Below the pieces are notes generated by a model. The model made no database searches, was not told the DNA's origin, and saw only the letters and a program-made list of their open reading frames with translations. From NCBI GenBank assembly GCA_017481825.1, contig JAFUOR010000101.1, positions 1 to 48,017 on the forward strand: a stretch of DNA of 48,017 nt, written 5' to 3'. The translations under genes and the position numbers were made by a program. Shown here in pieces: positions 7,875-17,238 of this stretch. The first letter of the stretch is position 1. The number at the start of each line of letters is the position of its first letter. This DNA comes from Clostridia bacterium (GTDB lineage Bacteria; Bacillota; Clostridia; Christensenellales; Aristaeellaceae).

Positions 7875-9680
7875 ATGGCCTGTGCATATACCTTCAACGA
7901 TGTGACTATTTTTTACAGCGAGAAAGAACTCATGAACAACGTCAGCCTGACGATCTCCGATGGCGACAGAATCGGCGTAGTGGGCCGAAACGGCAGCGGC
8001 AAATCGACCTTCCTGCGGCTGCTGGCAGGGCGCGAGGAACCGGACAGGGGCAGCATTGCCGTACGCCGCAACCTGTCCGTCGCCTATCTTCCGCAGACGC
8101 CGGAGCTGCGCAGCGAGGATACCATCACCCAGGCAGCGCTGACCTACCTCCCTGCCCGCCCGGGCGAAGACACCTCCGCCGCGGCCTATGAGGCCCAGAC
8201 GATCCTGACCCAGCTGGGCTTCTCCGATCTGAATCAGAAGGTCGGCGAGCTGTCCGGCGGGCAGAAGATGCGCGTGGCGCTGGCGGGCGTTCTGTGCCGG
8301 GAAAGCGATGTGCTGCTGCTGGACGAGCCCACCAACCACATCGACCTGGACATGGCCCAGTGGCTGGAGGATCGCCTCCTGGCCCGCAAAGGCACACTCA
8401 TCGTCGTAACCCATGACCGGTATCTGCTGGAGCGCGCATTTGGCCGCATCTTCCACGTCGGCAGCGGCAAGGTGGATGTGTACAACTGCACCTATTCCGG
8501 CTACCTGGAGGAGCGTGCGCAGCGCGAAGAAATGCAGGCTGCCACCCTGCGCAAGAACAAATCCCTCTACCGCAAGGAGCTGGCGTGGATCCGGCGCGGC
8601 GCGCCCGCCCGCTCCACCAAGGCCAAGGGGCGCATCCAGCGCTTCGATGCCGTGGCAGAAGCCATCCGTGAGGCTCCGCCGGAGGCAGAGCTGGCCATGA
8701 AATCCGTCGCCAGCCGCCTGGGTAAAAAGATCGTTTCCTGGGATCATCTGGACGTGGCCATCGATGGTCATCAGCTGATTCAAGATTTCTCCTACACGCT
8801 CCTTCGTGATGACAGGATGGGCATCATCGGCGGAAACGGCGCAGGTAAGACAACGCTGCTGCGCACGCTCTGCGGCGAGCTTGCGCCTGCATCGGGCGTG
8901 ATTGAAAAGGGCGATACCGTCAAAATCGGCTATTTTGCCCAGCACTGCCCTCCGCTTGATCCTGACACACGCATCATCGACGCCGTGCGGGATGTTGCCG
9001 TCCGGGTTTATACGCCCGACGGCGATCTGACCGCCTCGCAAATGGCGGAGACCTTCCTTTTCCCCTCGGGTATGCAGTATCAGAAGGTGTCCAGCCTCTC
9101 CGGCGGCGAAATGCGGCGGCTGTACCTGCTGCGCATCCTCATGGCGGCGCCGAATGTTCTCATCCTGGACGAGCCCACCAATGATCTTGATCTGGAAACC
9201 CTCAACGTGCTTGAGGATTATCTGGACAGCTTCCAGGGCGCGATCATCGCCGTCAGTCATGACCGCTATTTCCTTGACCGCATCACCACGCACCTCTTCG
9301 CCGTGGAGAACGGGCGGATGATTCCCTACATCGGCGGCTACCAGAGCTATCTGGATGCGAAGGAGGCGCGCGAGGAAGCCGCAGTGCCTGCCAAGGCCGA
9401 GCCTAAGGCTCCACAGCAGAGCCGCCGCCACAGCACCACGCTGAAGTTCTCCTACAAGGAGCAGCGCGACTTTGAGACCATCGAGAATACGGTGATGCAG
9501 CTGGAGGAGCAGCTCGAAGACCTCGCCGCCCAGATCAATCAGCATGCGGTTGATTACGTTAAAGTATCCGAGCTCATGGCCCAGCAGGAGGAAACCCAGC
9601 GCAGGCTGGACGAAGCCACGGAGCGCTGGCTGTTCCTGCAGGAGAAGTGGGAGCAGATTCAGGCGCAGAAGGGAGAATAA
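7875..9680 (+). CDS. uup: ABC-F family ATPase, Uup-like
   Basis: Soluble ABC-F protein of 601 residues with two fused ATPase domains and no membrane segment. Domain 1 has Walker A GRNGSGKST and signature LSGGQK with DEPTNHID; domain 2 has GGNGAGKTT, LSGGEM and DEPTNDLD. The linker between them contains GAPARSTKAKGR, matching the Uup subfamily, and the C-terminus (about 525-595) is a charged coiled coil like the Uup C-terminal domain. ABC-F proteins act on the ribosome; Uup is linked to translation and transposon excision phenotypes. AAAGGGG precedes ATG 7875 by 8 nt. The stop is one base from the next ATG, so the two genes are coupled. Confidence 0.9.
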   Translation: MACAYTFNDVTIFYSEKELMNNVSLTISDGDRIGVVGRNGSGKSTFLRLLAGREEPDRGSIAVRRNLSVAYLPQTPELRSEDTITQAALTYLPARPGEDTSAAAYEAQTILTQLGFSDLNQKVGELSGGQKMRVALAGVLCRESDVLLLDEPTNHIDLDMAQWLEDRLLARKGTLIVVTHDRYLLERAFGRIFHVGSGKVDVYNCTYSGYLEERAQREEMQAATLRKNKSLYRKELAWIRRGAPARSTKAKGRIQRFDAVAEAIREAPPEAELAMKSVASRLGKKIVSWDHLDVAIDGHQLIQDFSYTLLRDDRMGIIGGNGAGKTTLLRTLCGELAPASGVIEKGDTVKIGYFAQHCPPLDPDTRIIDAVRDVAVRVYTPDGDLTASQMAETFLFPSGMQYQKVSSLSGGEMRRLYLLRILMAAPNVLILDEPTNDLDLETLNVLEDYLDSFQGAIIAVSHDRYFLDRITTHLFAVENGRMIPYIGGYQSYLDAKEAREEAAVPAKAEPKAPQQSRRHSTTLKFSYKEQRDFETIENTVMQLEEQLEDLAAQINQHAVDYVKVSELMAQQEETQRRLDEATERWLFLQEKWEQIQAQKGE

Positions 9681-9681
9681 G

Positions 9682-10308
9682 ATGCATCCATCGCCGGTAG
9701 ACATGCTTTCGTCGCTGATCGATCTGACCGCCTGGTATGCTGCTGCGCATGAGAAACGCAAAGCCATGCTTCAACACATTCATGATCAGGCCTGCGCAGC
9801 CTTTGATCTGCCCATCAGGCTTTCCTTTACCATGCCGGAAGGGTACGAGCTGGCCAACGGTCTTTCGGATCCGGCAACGGGTGATATCCGAATCAACGAG
9901 GCTCTTTGGCAGCAATGTGATCCCATCGAGCCGCTGTTCTTCTTCGTTCACGAGCTGCGGCACAGCATGCAGTCCGTCCATCCTGAGGACTTTGCAGCGG
10001 CGTATGCCCTGAACAGCCGCTACGTCCTCCAGTTTGACGGAACGGCGTACAAATTCGGCGATCATGGAATGCAGACCGTTCAGCTATCCGGCAGTGCAGA
10101 CTACTTTGTGGAACTGTATCTCGCCTCCCCCTGCGAGCGCGACGCCAACACCTTTGCCTATCAGGTGCTCAAAGCAGCCGGGGCCAAAGGATTCATTGAC
10201 ACCCTGTACGCAATATGGACGCCGAAATACACCCTGTTCGCCGAAAAGGACGCCCTGACGGAATACCTCAAGGCCGTCGCAGAAATTGACCGATTGATCG
10301 CTGAATAA
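9682..10308 (+). CDS. Putative HExxH metallohydrolase of unknown family
   Basis: A 208-residue protein I do not recognise. It carries a zincin-type motif HELRH at about residues 90-94 within FFFVHELRHSMQ, with later acidic and histidine-containing candidates for a third ligand, for example in the segment after HPEDF. There is no signal peptide or membrane helix, so it should be cytoplasmic. The C-terminal third is helical (ERDANTFAYQVLKAAG). It begins one base after the uup stop, with GGGAGA inside the end of uup as ribosome site, and a terminator follows; it is therefore tightly tied to uup. Peptidase activity is inferred only from HExxH and its hydrophobic setting. Confidence 0.7.
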   Translation: MHPSPVDMLSSLIDLTAWYAAAHEKRKAMLQHIHDQACAAFDLPIRLSFTMPEGYELANGLSDPATGDIRINEALWQQCDPIEPLFFFVHELRHSMQSVHPEDFAAAYALNSRYVLQFDGTAYKFGDHGMQTVQLSGSADYFVELYLASPCERDANTFAYQVLKAAGAKGFIDTLYAIWTPKYTLFAEKDALTEYLKAVAEIDRLIAE

Positions 10309-10310
10309 GC

Positions 10311-10340
10311 AAAGGCAGTGCCGATCAAGCACTGCCTTTT
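10311..10340 (+). terminator. Terminator after uup-HExxH pair
   Basis: AAGGCAGTGC pairs with GCACTGCC(TT) around a 7-nt loop, followed by TTTT. Confidence 0.85.
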
Positions 10341-10348
10341 CGCATATC

Positions 10349-10380
10349 AAAGGCGGCACAGCCTGCATGGCCATGCCGCC
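10349..10380 (-). terminator. Probable terminator of MATE gene
   Basis: On the minus strand GGCGGCA and TGCCGCC form the outer stem, with further GGCC/GGCT pairing inside, followed by a short TTT tract just past the MATE stop. Confidence 0.55.
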
Positions 10381-10388
10381 GGAAAAGC

Positions 10389-11750
10389 TTATGCCGCCAC
10401 ATCCCCCACCGCCGGACGGTACAGCCTGCTGCGCAGGTAGCATATCGTCAGCAGCAGCGATGCCATGATCCATCCCATCGGGAATGCAAGAGAGACCGCA
10501 AGGAAGTTCTGGCCCCAGATCAGGTCTGCAACGAAAAGATACAGCTGACGGAAGCCCACGAAGGAGCCGAGCATAATCAGCATGGGCGCCGTTGCACTGC
10601 CGATGCCACGCAGTGCGCCCGCAAACAGCTGATTGAAGCATATTGTGACATAGAACGGCGTGATGATGCGGATGAACCGTTCGCCAAAGTCCAGCACCGG
10701 CTCTTCCTGGGTGATCAGATGCAGGAGCGGACGGGCGAAGATGAGCATCAGCGCGCCGCAAAGCAGCATGCAGCCCAGGCTCATCAGCAGCCCGTAGCGC
10801 ACACCGCGCCTGGCACGCTCCGGCTGCTTGGCGCCCCAGTTCTGCCCCACGAAGGTGGTTGACGCCTGGGCGATGGCCATCACCGGCACCATCAGGAACA
10901 TATCCAGCTTGCTGTAAGCCGCCCAGCCCGCCGTGCAGGACGGGCCAAAGGCGTTGACATAGCGCATCACAAACACGTTGGAAAACGCCGTCAGGCCCTG
11001 CTGGACGCTGGAGGGCAGTCCGACCATGAAGATGCGCTTGAACTCCTCCCGGTCGATATGCAGCGCCCGCCAGCGGATGCCGTAGGACTGCTTTTCCCGG
11101 GTCAGCACATAAAGCACAAGAAGCCCCGAAACGCCTTGAGCGATGATGGTCGCCAGCGCCACGCCGAAGACGCCCATGTCAAACCAGATGACGAAGGCAA
11201 GGTCAAGGACGGTATTCATCAGCGCCGAGAAGATCAGGAAGTACAGCGGGCGCTTGGAATCACCCACCGCACGGAGGATGGCGCTGCCCATGTTGTAGAT
11301 CAGCAATCCGCTGATACCGGCAAAATAGGTCGTCAGATACGTCGCCGCCTCATCGAACACTGCGGGATCGGTATTCATCAGGTACAGGGCCGGCCGGGTG
11401 ATGGCCACGCCAATCACGGTGGCGATGACGCACATGATGAGCGTTGCAGTGATGGTGGTGTGCACCACACGGCGAATGCGCTCTTCATCATGGGCGCCGT
11501 AGGCCTGACTGAGCACCACGCCCGTACCCATCGACAGGCCATTGAAAATACCGATCAGCATATTGATGATGCTGCCCGTAGAGCCGACGGCGGCAAGGGC
11601 TGTTTCACCCTCAAACTGGCCGATGACCATCGTATCGACGGTGTTGTAGAGCTGCTGGAACAATAAGCCGAGCGCCAGGGGCGCAGCAAATGAGATGTAG
11701 TGCTTGAGGATATGACCATGGGTCATGTCCACATCCTTGCGTGCCAACAA
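10389..11750 (-). CDS. MATE family efflux transporter
   Basis: Multidrug and toxic compound exporter of 453 residues with 12 predicted membrane helices, typical for the family. The N-terminus carries the family pattern (PLALGLLFQQLYNTVDTMVIG) and the loop AVGSTGSI, and the second half repeats this (VGLPSSVQQGL, VGQNWGA). Substrates cannot be predicted; it should work as a sodium- or proton-coupled antiporter. The start is taken as TTG 11750, with GGAGG 5 nt before it, because the resulting KDVDMTHGHILKH matches family N-termini; ATG 11726 (with AAGGA) is an alternative that removes eight residues. It is a single gene with a consensus-like promoter. Confidence 0.93.
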   Translation of the reverse strand: MLARKDVDMTHGHILKHYISFAAPLALGLLFQQLYNTVDTMVIGQFEGETALAAVGSTGSIINMLIGIFNGLSMGTGVVLSQAYGAHDEERIRRVVHTTITATLIMCVIATVIGVAITRPALYLMNTDPAVFDEAATYLTTYFAGISGLLIYNMGSAILRAVGDSKRPLYFLIFSALMNTVLDLAFVIWFDMGVFGVALATIIAQGVSGLLVLYVLTREKQSYGIRWRALHIDREEFKRIFMVGLPSSVQQGLTAFSNVFVMRYVNAFGPSCTAGWAAYSKLDMFLMVPVMAIAQASTTFVGQNWGAKQPERARRGVRYGLLMSLGCMLLCGALMLIFARPLLHLITQEEPVLDFGERFIRIITPFYVTICFNQLFAGALRGIGSATAPMLIMLGSFVGFRQLYLFVADLIWGQNFLAVSLAFPMGWIMASLLLTICYLRSRLYRPAVGDVAA

Positions 11751-11777
11751 AAAAGCCTCCCTTCATCAGTACTGTTT

Positions 11778-11806
11778 ATGATAGCACTTTGAGAGAGGCA
11801 TGTCAA
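11778..11806 (-). promoter_or_regulatory. Sigma-A promoter of MATE gene
   Basis: Minus strand: TTGACA (11801-11806), 17 nt, TATCAT (11778-11783). It lies between the murA stop and the MATE start. Confidence 0.8.
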
Positions 11807-11838
11807 AGGGTGGCAGGCGTTATTTGATCATCGGGAAT

Positions 11839-13095
11839 TCAACCGTTGTTCATCTCCACCGTTACGTCAGCGCCAAGGGCGCCCAGCATGCCCGGCAAGT
11901 CCTCATACCCCCGGGCGATGTGACCCGCAGGATCGTCAAGGATGGTCTCGCCCTCCGCCGCAAGGCCGGAGAGCATCATCGCCGCACCGCCCCGCAGGTC
12001 TGTGCTGATGACGCTCGTCCCTGCCAGAACCCGTCCGCCGTTCACCAGTGCAATGCGGTCCTCAATACGGATATTGGCCCCCAAACGCGCCATTTCCCGC
12101 GCATGCATGAAGCGATTCTCAAAGACGGTCTCCAGGAAGACGGACGTCCCCCGGAGCTTGAGCGCCAGAGCCATCATGGGCGCCTGCATGTCGGTGGGAA
12201 AGCCGGGATATGCCAGCGTCCTGACCTGGATGGGCTGGCTGCCCCGGCCCGTGAGGCGCAGGCCAGCCGGGGATTCCCGCAGCGTCACGCCTGTTTCCGC
12301 CAGCTTGAACAGCACCGCCCGCATGTGATCCGGGCGAATCCCGCGAAGGAGCACGCTGCCCTCGGTCATAGCGGAGGCGCACAGGAGGGTTCCGGCTTCG
12401 ATGCGGTCAGGAATCGGACGGTAGGTACAGCCGTGGAGCTCTCTTTGCCCGTCGATCACGATGGTGCCCGTGCCTCCGCCTGAAATGCGTGCACCCATAG
12501 CATTGAGAAACGCACACAGGTCGATGATCTCCGGCTCCTTGGCGGCATTCTCGATGCGCGTCGTTCCTCTGGCGATGCTGGCGGCAAGCAGGATATTCTC
12601 CGTCGCGCCGACGCTGGGAAAGTCAAGGTAAACATTCCCGCCATGCAGCGTCCCCTGCAGCGTCACGGACCCGGGCGTAAGCTGCACCTCCGCGCCCATG
12701 GCCTGCATGCCTTTGATATGAAGGTCGATGGGGCGCTGGCCGATGGCACAGCCGCCAGGCAGCGACACACGGGCGTATCCCGTGCGCGCCAGCAGCGGCC
12801 CCATGACCAGCACCGATGCCCGCATGCGGCTGAGCAGATCGCCGGAGGAGGGCGAATGCGGCTCCTCGGAACACAGGGACAGGGTTGCTTGATCTTCCTG
12901 GCGGATGACAGCGCCGCAGTCCGCCAGAATGTCTGTCAGCGTATGCACATCCGTCAGGTTGGGAACGCGCTCTATGACCACCGGATCGCGGGTGAGCAAG
13001 CCGGCGCACATGAGCGGCAGCACGGCATTCTTCGCCGCATGGATTGTGACTTCCCCTGACAGCCGCTCGCAATGACGGATGCGATACATCGCCAT
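11839..13095 (-). CDS. murA: UDP-N-acetylglucosamine 1-carboxyvinyltransferase
   Basis: MurA, 418 residues, transfers enolpyruvate from PEP to UDP-GlcNAc, the first committed step of peptidoglycan synthesis in the cytoplasm. Active-site residues are intact: K22-N23 in HAAKNAVLP and the catalytic Cys at 116 in GGCAIGQRPIDLH, the residue alkylated by fosfomycin. ATG 13095 was chosen because GGAG lies 8 nt upstream and the length then fits the family; the open frame extends 55 codons further upstream without homology. Many Firmicutes have two MurA paralogues; from this window I cannot say which one this is. Confidence 0.97.
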   Translation of the reverse strand: MAMYRIRHCERLSGEVTIHAAKNAVLPLMCAGLLTRDPVVIERVPNLTDVHTLTDILADCGAVIRQEDQATLSLCSEEPHSPSSGDLLSRMRASVLVMGPLLARTGYARVSLPGGCAIGQRPIDLHIKGMQAMGAEVQLTPGSVTLQGTLHGGNVYLDFPSVGATENILLAASIARGTTRIENAAKEPEIIDLCAFLNAMGARISGGGTGTIVIDGQRELHGCTYRPIPDRIEAGTLLCASAMTEGSVLLRGIRPDHMRAVLFKLAETGVTLRESPAGLRLTGRGSQPIQVRTLAYPGFPTDMQAPMMALALKLRGTSVFLETVFENRFMHAREMARLGANIRIEDRIALVNGGRVLAGTSVISTDLRGGAAMMLSGLAAEGETILDDPAGHIARGYEDLPGMLGALGADVTVEMNNG

Positions 13096-13234
13096 GACAT
13101 TCACTCCTTTTGGATGATAGGCTGTCCAAATAAAGCCGCACCATGCCCCTTGACGGAAATTGTCAGCGCTGTAAATTACTTTGGGACATGAACAGATTTC
13201 TGCGCGCAAATTCCGATCCGGCCAGCTGATATTC

Positions 13235-13263
13235 TTGACTTTTGGGCGCGTTTTGCGCATAAT
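13235..13263 (+). promoter_or_regulatory. Sigma-A promoter of DUF512-der-plsY operon
   Basis: TTGACT (13235-13240), 17 nt, CATAAT (13258-13263). The leader to the first start codon is about 70 nt. The remaining intergenic sequence toward murA (13096-13234) shows no clear promoter for murA. Confidence 0.75.
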
Positions 13264-13339
13264 AGAGGCGATACGTCATGGACGCATCGCTTGTTTGTGT
13301 TGTGCAACTATCACCTGACGGCAAGGAGGGAACCACGCT

Positions 13340-14656
13340 ATGTCTACCGCCATCACCCATGTGCAGCCGGGTTCCATCGCCGACAGACTGGGGCTGCGCG
13401 AAGGCGACCTGCTGGAAGCCATCGCCGGTGAACCCATCATTGATCAGATCGATTATCAGGCGCTGACTGCCCAGGAACGCTTTGACATGGTCGTGACCCG
13501 CACTGACGGCACGCAGAAGATTTTCCATGTCCGCAAGGAGGACTGGGAGCCCCTGGGCGTGACGCTGGATCAGACCATCGTCTCCAAGCCGCGTCCCTGC
13601 CGCAATCACTGCATCTTCTGCTTCATCGATCAGATGCCCCCGGGCATGCGCAAAACGCTCTACGTCAAGGATGACGACTGGCGGCTCTCGCTGATGATGG
13701 GCAACTACATCACCATGACCAATATCGATGACAAGGAGCTGGACCGCATCATCCGGCGCAGGGTCAGCCCCCTGTTCATTTCCGTTCAGTGCACCGATCC
13801 GGACATGCGCGTCAAACTCCTTCGCAACCCCAGCGCCGCGCTGATCATGGACAGATTGAAGCTGCTGAAGAAGCACGGCATCCGCTACCACTGCCAGGTG
13901 GTGCTCTGCCCCGGCTGGAACGACGGTAACATCCTCATGAAAACGCTGGAGGATCTCGCTTCCCTTACCCCGGCGGCGCAAAGCGTGGCGCTGGTGCCCA
14001 TCGGACTGACGAAATTCCGCGAGGGACTCCCCTGCATCAAGCCCTATGACAGGCAGATGGCCATCGACCTGATCGAATCCGTAAAGCCGCTGCAGGAGCG
14101 TTTCCTCAGGGAACTGGGCACTCGCTTCGTCTTCCCGGCGGACGAGTTCTACTGCCTCTCCGGGCTTCCGATCCCCGAGGATCACGAATATGAGGATTAT
14201 CCGCAGATCGAAAACGGCGTGGGCATGCTGCGGATGTTCGAGACCGATCTGCAATATGCCGCGGAGGATTATCCGGTGGAGGAAACGCCCCCGCGCCATC
14301 TGTGCATCGCAACGGGCACGTCCATCGCGCCCTTCCTGCAATCCCTCGCTGACAAGTATGCCTCCCAAGGCACCACTGTCACCGTCAAGCCCATCATCAA
14401 CCATTTCTTTGGCGAATCTGTCACGGTGGCCGGGCTGATCACGGGGCAGGATCTGGTGGCGCAATGCCGGGATGTGACAGCGGATGAGATTCTCATCGTC
14501 CGCAGCATGATCCGCGCCGAAGGCGATATGTTCCTGGATAACATGACCGTGGAGGAGGTACGCCAAGCGCTGCCCGCCCCCCTCCGCATCACCGAAAGCA
14601 GCGGTGAAGGCTTCTGGCGCGCAATTTCCGGATGGGAGGAATGTTTGAATGGCTAA
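13340..14656 (+). CDS. DUF512 domain radical SAM-like protein with N-terminal PDZ
   Basis: A 438-residue member of the clostridial family that sits directly upstream of der. An N-terminal PDZ-like domain (about 1-65; GSIADRLGLREGDLLEAI) leads into a cysteine cluster C87, C91, C94 in PCRNHCIFCFIDQ, a CX3CX2C arrangement like radical SAM enzymes, and then the DUF512 region. The ligands suggest a 4Fe-4S cluster; the reaction is unknown. A further conserved cysteine lies in FYCLSGLP. AAGGAGG precedes ATG 13340 by 10 nt. The stop overlaps the der start by 8 nt, so translation is coupled. Confidence 0.88.
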   Translation: MSTAITHVQPGSIADRLGLREGDLLEAIAGEPIIDQIDYQALTAQERFDMVVTRTDGTQKIFHVRKEDWEPLGVTLDQTIVSKPRPCRNHCIFCFIDQMPPGMRKTLYVKDDDWRLSLMMGNYITMTNIDDKELDRIIRRRVSPLFISVQCTDPDMRVKLLRNPSAALIMDRLKLLKKHGIRYHCQVVLCPGWNDGNILMKTLEDLASLTPAAQSVALVPIGLTKFREGLPCIKPYDRQMAIDLIESVKPLQERFLRELGTRFVFPADEFYCLSGLPIPEDHEYEDYPQIENGVGMLRMFETDLQYAAEDYPVEETPPRHLCIATGTSIAPFLQSLADKYASQGTTVTVKPIINHFFGESVTVAGLITGQDLVAQCRDVTADEILIVRSMIRAEGDMFLDNMTVEEVRQALPAPLRITESSGEGFWRAISGWEECLNG

Positions 14657-15983
14657 GCCTCTTGTTGCCATCGTTGGCCGTCCCAACGTTGGTAAATCGA
14701 CCTTTTTTAACCGAATCACCGGCAAGCGTATCTCCATTGTCGAGGATACTCCCGGCGTGACCCGTGACCGCATCTATGCCGATGTGGAATGGCAAAACCG
14801 CCGCTTCACCATGATTGACACGGGCGGCATCGACCCCCGCAGCGACGATGTGCTGCTCAGCCAGATGCGTCATCAGGCGCAGATCGCCATGGACACGGCG
14901 GATGTGATCTGCTTCTTTGCCGACGGGCGCGACGGTCTGACCGATGATGATCGCGAGGTGGCCAACCTCCTGCGCAAGACCAAAAAGCCCCTGCTGCTGG
15001 TGGTCAACAAGGTCGATCACATCAGCATGAACGACAATATCTACGAGTTCTACGAGCTGGGCATCGGCGATCCCATCGCCATCAGCGCGGCGAACATGAT
15101 GGGTCTGGGCGATCTGCTGCAGGCCATCTGCGAGCAGCTGCCTCCACCGGACGAGGATGAGATGGACGAGGAAAACCATGTCCTCCAGCTGGCCGTGGTG
15201 GGCCGTCCGAACGTGGGCAAGTCCTCGCTGGTGAACAAGCTCCTGGGCCAGGAGCGCACCATGGTCTCCGACATTGCCGGCACCACCCGCGACGCCATCG
15301 ACACGGTCTTCACCGTGAACGGCACAGATTACAACATCATCGATACCGCCGGCATCCGCCGCAAGTCCGTCATTGAGGATGAATCCCTTGAGCGTTACAG
15401 CGTGCTGCGCTCCATCGCTGCCATCCGCCGCTGCGACGTGGCGCTGCTGCTCATCGATGCGCAGGACGGCGTGACCGAGCAGGACACCAAGATTGCCGGG
15501 CTCATCCGCGAGGAGGGCAAGGCCGTCATCGTGGTGGTAAACAAGTGGGACGCCATCGAAAAGGAAACCGGCACCCTGGAGCACTATAAGAAGGAAGTCC
15601 TGGACGATTTGAAGTTCATGGATTACGCCCCGGTGCTCTTCCTCTCCGCCAAGACCGGCCAGCGCGTGAACACGGTGATCGACATGGTGGATCAGGTTTG
15701 GGCGCAGGCCAGCAAGCGCGTGCCCACGGGCGTGCTCAATGATGTGCTGTCCGATGCAACCGCTGACCTCCAGCCCCCGGCAACCAATGGCCGCCGCCTC
15801 AAGATCTACTACATCACCCAGCATGGCACCTGCCCGCCCACCTTCATTCTCTTCGTCAACGATATCACCCTCATGCACTTTGCCTATGAGCGGTATCTGG
15901 AGAATTACTTCCGCAAGACCTTCGACTTCACCGGTACCCCCATCCGCTTCATCCTGCGTGAAAAGAAGAAGGAGGACAAGTAA
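14649..15983 (+). CDS. der: Ribosome biogenesis GTPase Der (EngA)
   Basis: Der, 444 residues, has two GTPase domains in tandem and a C-terminal KH-like domain and helps mature the 50S subunit. Domain 1 shows GRPNVGKST near residue 10, DTGG and NKVD; domain 2 shows GRPNVGKSS near residue 181, DTAG and NKWD. The KH-like end (about 355-440) finishes with the basic tail REKKKEDK. GGAGG lies 9 nt before ATG 14649, inside the end of the DUF512 gene. The stop codon TAA is followed immediately by the plsY ATG. Confidence 0.97.
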   Translation: MAKPLVAIVGRPNVGKSTFFNRITGKRISIVEDTPGVTRDRIYADVEWQNRRFTMIDTGGIDPRSDDVLLSQMRHQAQIAMDTADVICFFADGRDGLTDDDREVANLLRKTKKPLLLVVNKVDHISMNDNIYEFYELGIGDPIAISAANMMGLGDLLQAICEQLPPPDEDEMDEENHVLQLAVVGRPNVGKSSLVNKLLGQERTMVSDIAGTTRDAIDTVFTVNGTDYNIIDTAGIRRKSVIEDESLERYSVLRSIAAIRRCDVALLLIDAQDGVTEQDTKIAGLIREEGKAVIVVVNKWDAIEKETGTLEHYKKEVLDDLKFMDYAPVLFLSAKTGQRVNTVIDMVDQVWAQASKRVPTGVLNDVLSDATADLQPPATNGRRLKIYYITQHGTCPPTFILFVNDITLMHFAYERYLENYFRKTFDFTGTPIRFILREKKKEDK

Positions 15984-16589
15984 ATGCATCCTACCCTTGC
16001 CTATATCATCATCGCTGTGATCGCCTATCTGCTGGGCTCCATCTCCTTTGGCATGATCGTGTCGAAGCTGGCGGGCGGCCCGAACCTGCGCGAGGTGGGC
16101 AGCAAGAACACCGGCGCGACAAACGTGCTGCGCGTGATGGGCCTCAAGGTTGGCCTGATCGTCTTTGTGATGGATATCCTCAAGGCGCTTGTGGCCTGCA
16201 TCATCGGACGGGCGTGGATGGGCCTGAACGGCGCCATGCTGGCTGGCCTCATGGTCGTCATCGGCCACAACTGGCCGGTGTTCTTCCAGTTCAAGGGCGG
16301 CAAGGGCGTGGCATCGACCCTGGCGGTCATGCTGCTGACCTTCCCCATTCCTGCCACCATCTGCTACATTGTGGCGATTGCGCTCATTGCCATCACCAGG
16401 TATGTATCCCTGGGCAGCATCGTGCTGGCAGCGCTCTTTGCCCTGCAGGTGATCATCATCAGCTGGGGCAACTGGCTGGTGATCCTGTGGGTGCTGATCA
16501 TCGCCGGACTGCTGATTGCGCGTCATCACGCCAACATCGGCAGGCTCCTGCGCGGCGAGGAGAACAAGCTTGGCTCCAAGAAAAAGTGA
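15984..16589 (+). CDS. plsY: Acyl-phosphate:glycerol-3-phosphate acyltransferase
   Basis: PlsY, 201 residues, an integral membrane enzyme that moves the acyl group from acyl-phosphate to glycerol-3-phosphate, the first step of phospholipid synthesis in most Firmicutes. The three family motifs are present: GSISFG, SKNTGATNVLR and GHNWPVFFQFKGGKG, on a protein with about five membrane helices. The start directly abuts the der stop, with GGAGGACAAG as ribosome site inside der. A gpsA gene, often next, is absent; a terminator follows instead. Confidence 0.96.
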   Translation: MHPTLAYIIIAVIAYLLGSISFGMIVSKLAGGPNLREVGSKNTGATNVLRVMGLKVGLIVFVMDILKALVACIIGRAWMGLNGAMLAGLMVVIGHNWPVFFQFKGGKGVASTLAVMLLTFPIPATICYIVAIALIAITRYVSLGSIVLAALFALQVIIISWGNWLVILWVLIIAGLLIARHHANIGRLLRGEENKLGSKKK

Positions 16590-16600
16590 TTTTGACCATG

Positions 16601-16632
16601 AGCGCACAAGGCCTTGCCTTTGTGCGCTTTTT
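16601..16632 (+). terminator. Terminator of DUF512-der-plsY operon
   Basis: AGCGCACAA pairs with TTGTGCGCT, followed by five T. Confidence 0.85.
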
Positions 16633-16654
16633 GTTACCAAAAGGAGGTTTCACG

Positions 16655-17200
16655 ATGCTGATGCACAAAGGTACACTGACACTCACCACGCCCCGCCTGG
16701 TGCTGCGCCCCTTCATGCTGGATGACGCAGATGACATGTACGCCAACTGGGCCTCCGATCCGGAGGTGACGAAGTTCCTCATGTGGCCAACCCATACGAG
16801 CATTGAGGTCAGCCGGGCGGTTCTGGCTGACTGGACGCCCCACTACGCCGAGCCGGATTATTACCACTGGGCGATCACGCTGGATGGCCATGCCATCGGC
16901 AGTATGGCGGCAGTTGACCACGATGACCGCGTCGGCAAGGCGCACATCGGTTACTGCATCGGCAGGTGTTGGTGGCATCAGGGCATCATGTCCGAGGCGC
17001 TGCAGGCGGTGATGGACTTCCTGTTTGACCAGGTCGGCTATCAGCGCATCGAATCCCGCCACGATCCGCGTAATCCCCACTCCGGCGGCGTGATGCGCAA
17101 ATGCGGCATGAAATTCGAAGGGACGCTGCGGCAATCCGACTGGAACAACCAGGGCGTGTGCGACGCTTGTTGGTATGCGCTGCTGAAGAGTGAAAGATAA
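16655..17200 (+). CDS. GNAT family N-acetyltransferase (RimJ/RimL-like)
   Basis: A 181-residue acetyltransferase of the Acetyltransf_3 (RimJ/RimL) type. The N-terminal TLTTPRLVLRPF, the mid-protein GYCIGRCWWHQGIMSEAL in place of the acetyl-CoA loop, and the late HDPRNPHSGGVMRKCGMKFEG are all characteristic. Family members acetylate ribosomal protein N-termini or small amines; the target here is unknown. ATG 16655 follows AAGGAGG by 7-8 nt. It is separated from plsY by a terminator, and no convincing promoter is visible in the 22 nt between, so it may depend on read-through. Confidence 0.88.
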   Translation: MLMHKGTLTLTTPRLVLRPFMLDDADDMYANWASDPEVTKFLMWPTHTSIEVSRAVLADWTPHYAEPDYYHWAITLDGHAIGSMAAVDHDDRVGKAHIGYCIGRCWWHQGIMSEALQAVMDFLFDQVGYQRIESRHDPRNPHSGGVMRKCGMKFEGTLRQSDWNNQGVCDACWYALLKSER

Positions 17201-17238
17201 TCACAGGCGTATCATGCGCTGCGACGATGACATCAAAA

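Noticed and set aside
13096-13260. N-terminal extension of murA by 55 codons
   Set aside because: It has no homology to MurA, and ATG 13095 with a good ribosome site gives the standard length and K22/N23 numbering.
14589-16640. 683-codon open frame opposite der and plsY
   Set aside because: The region is fully explained by der and plsY on the plus strand; the antisense product shows no family pattern.
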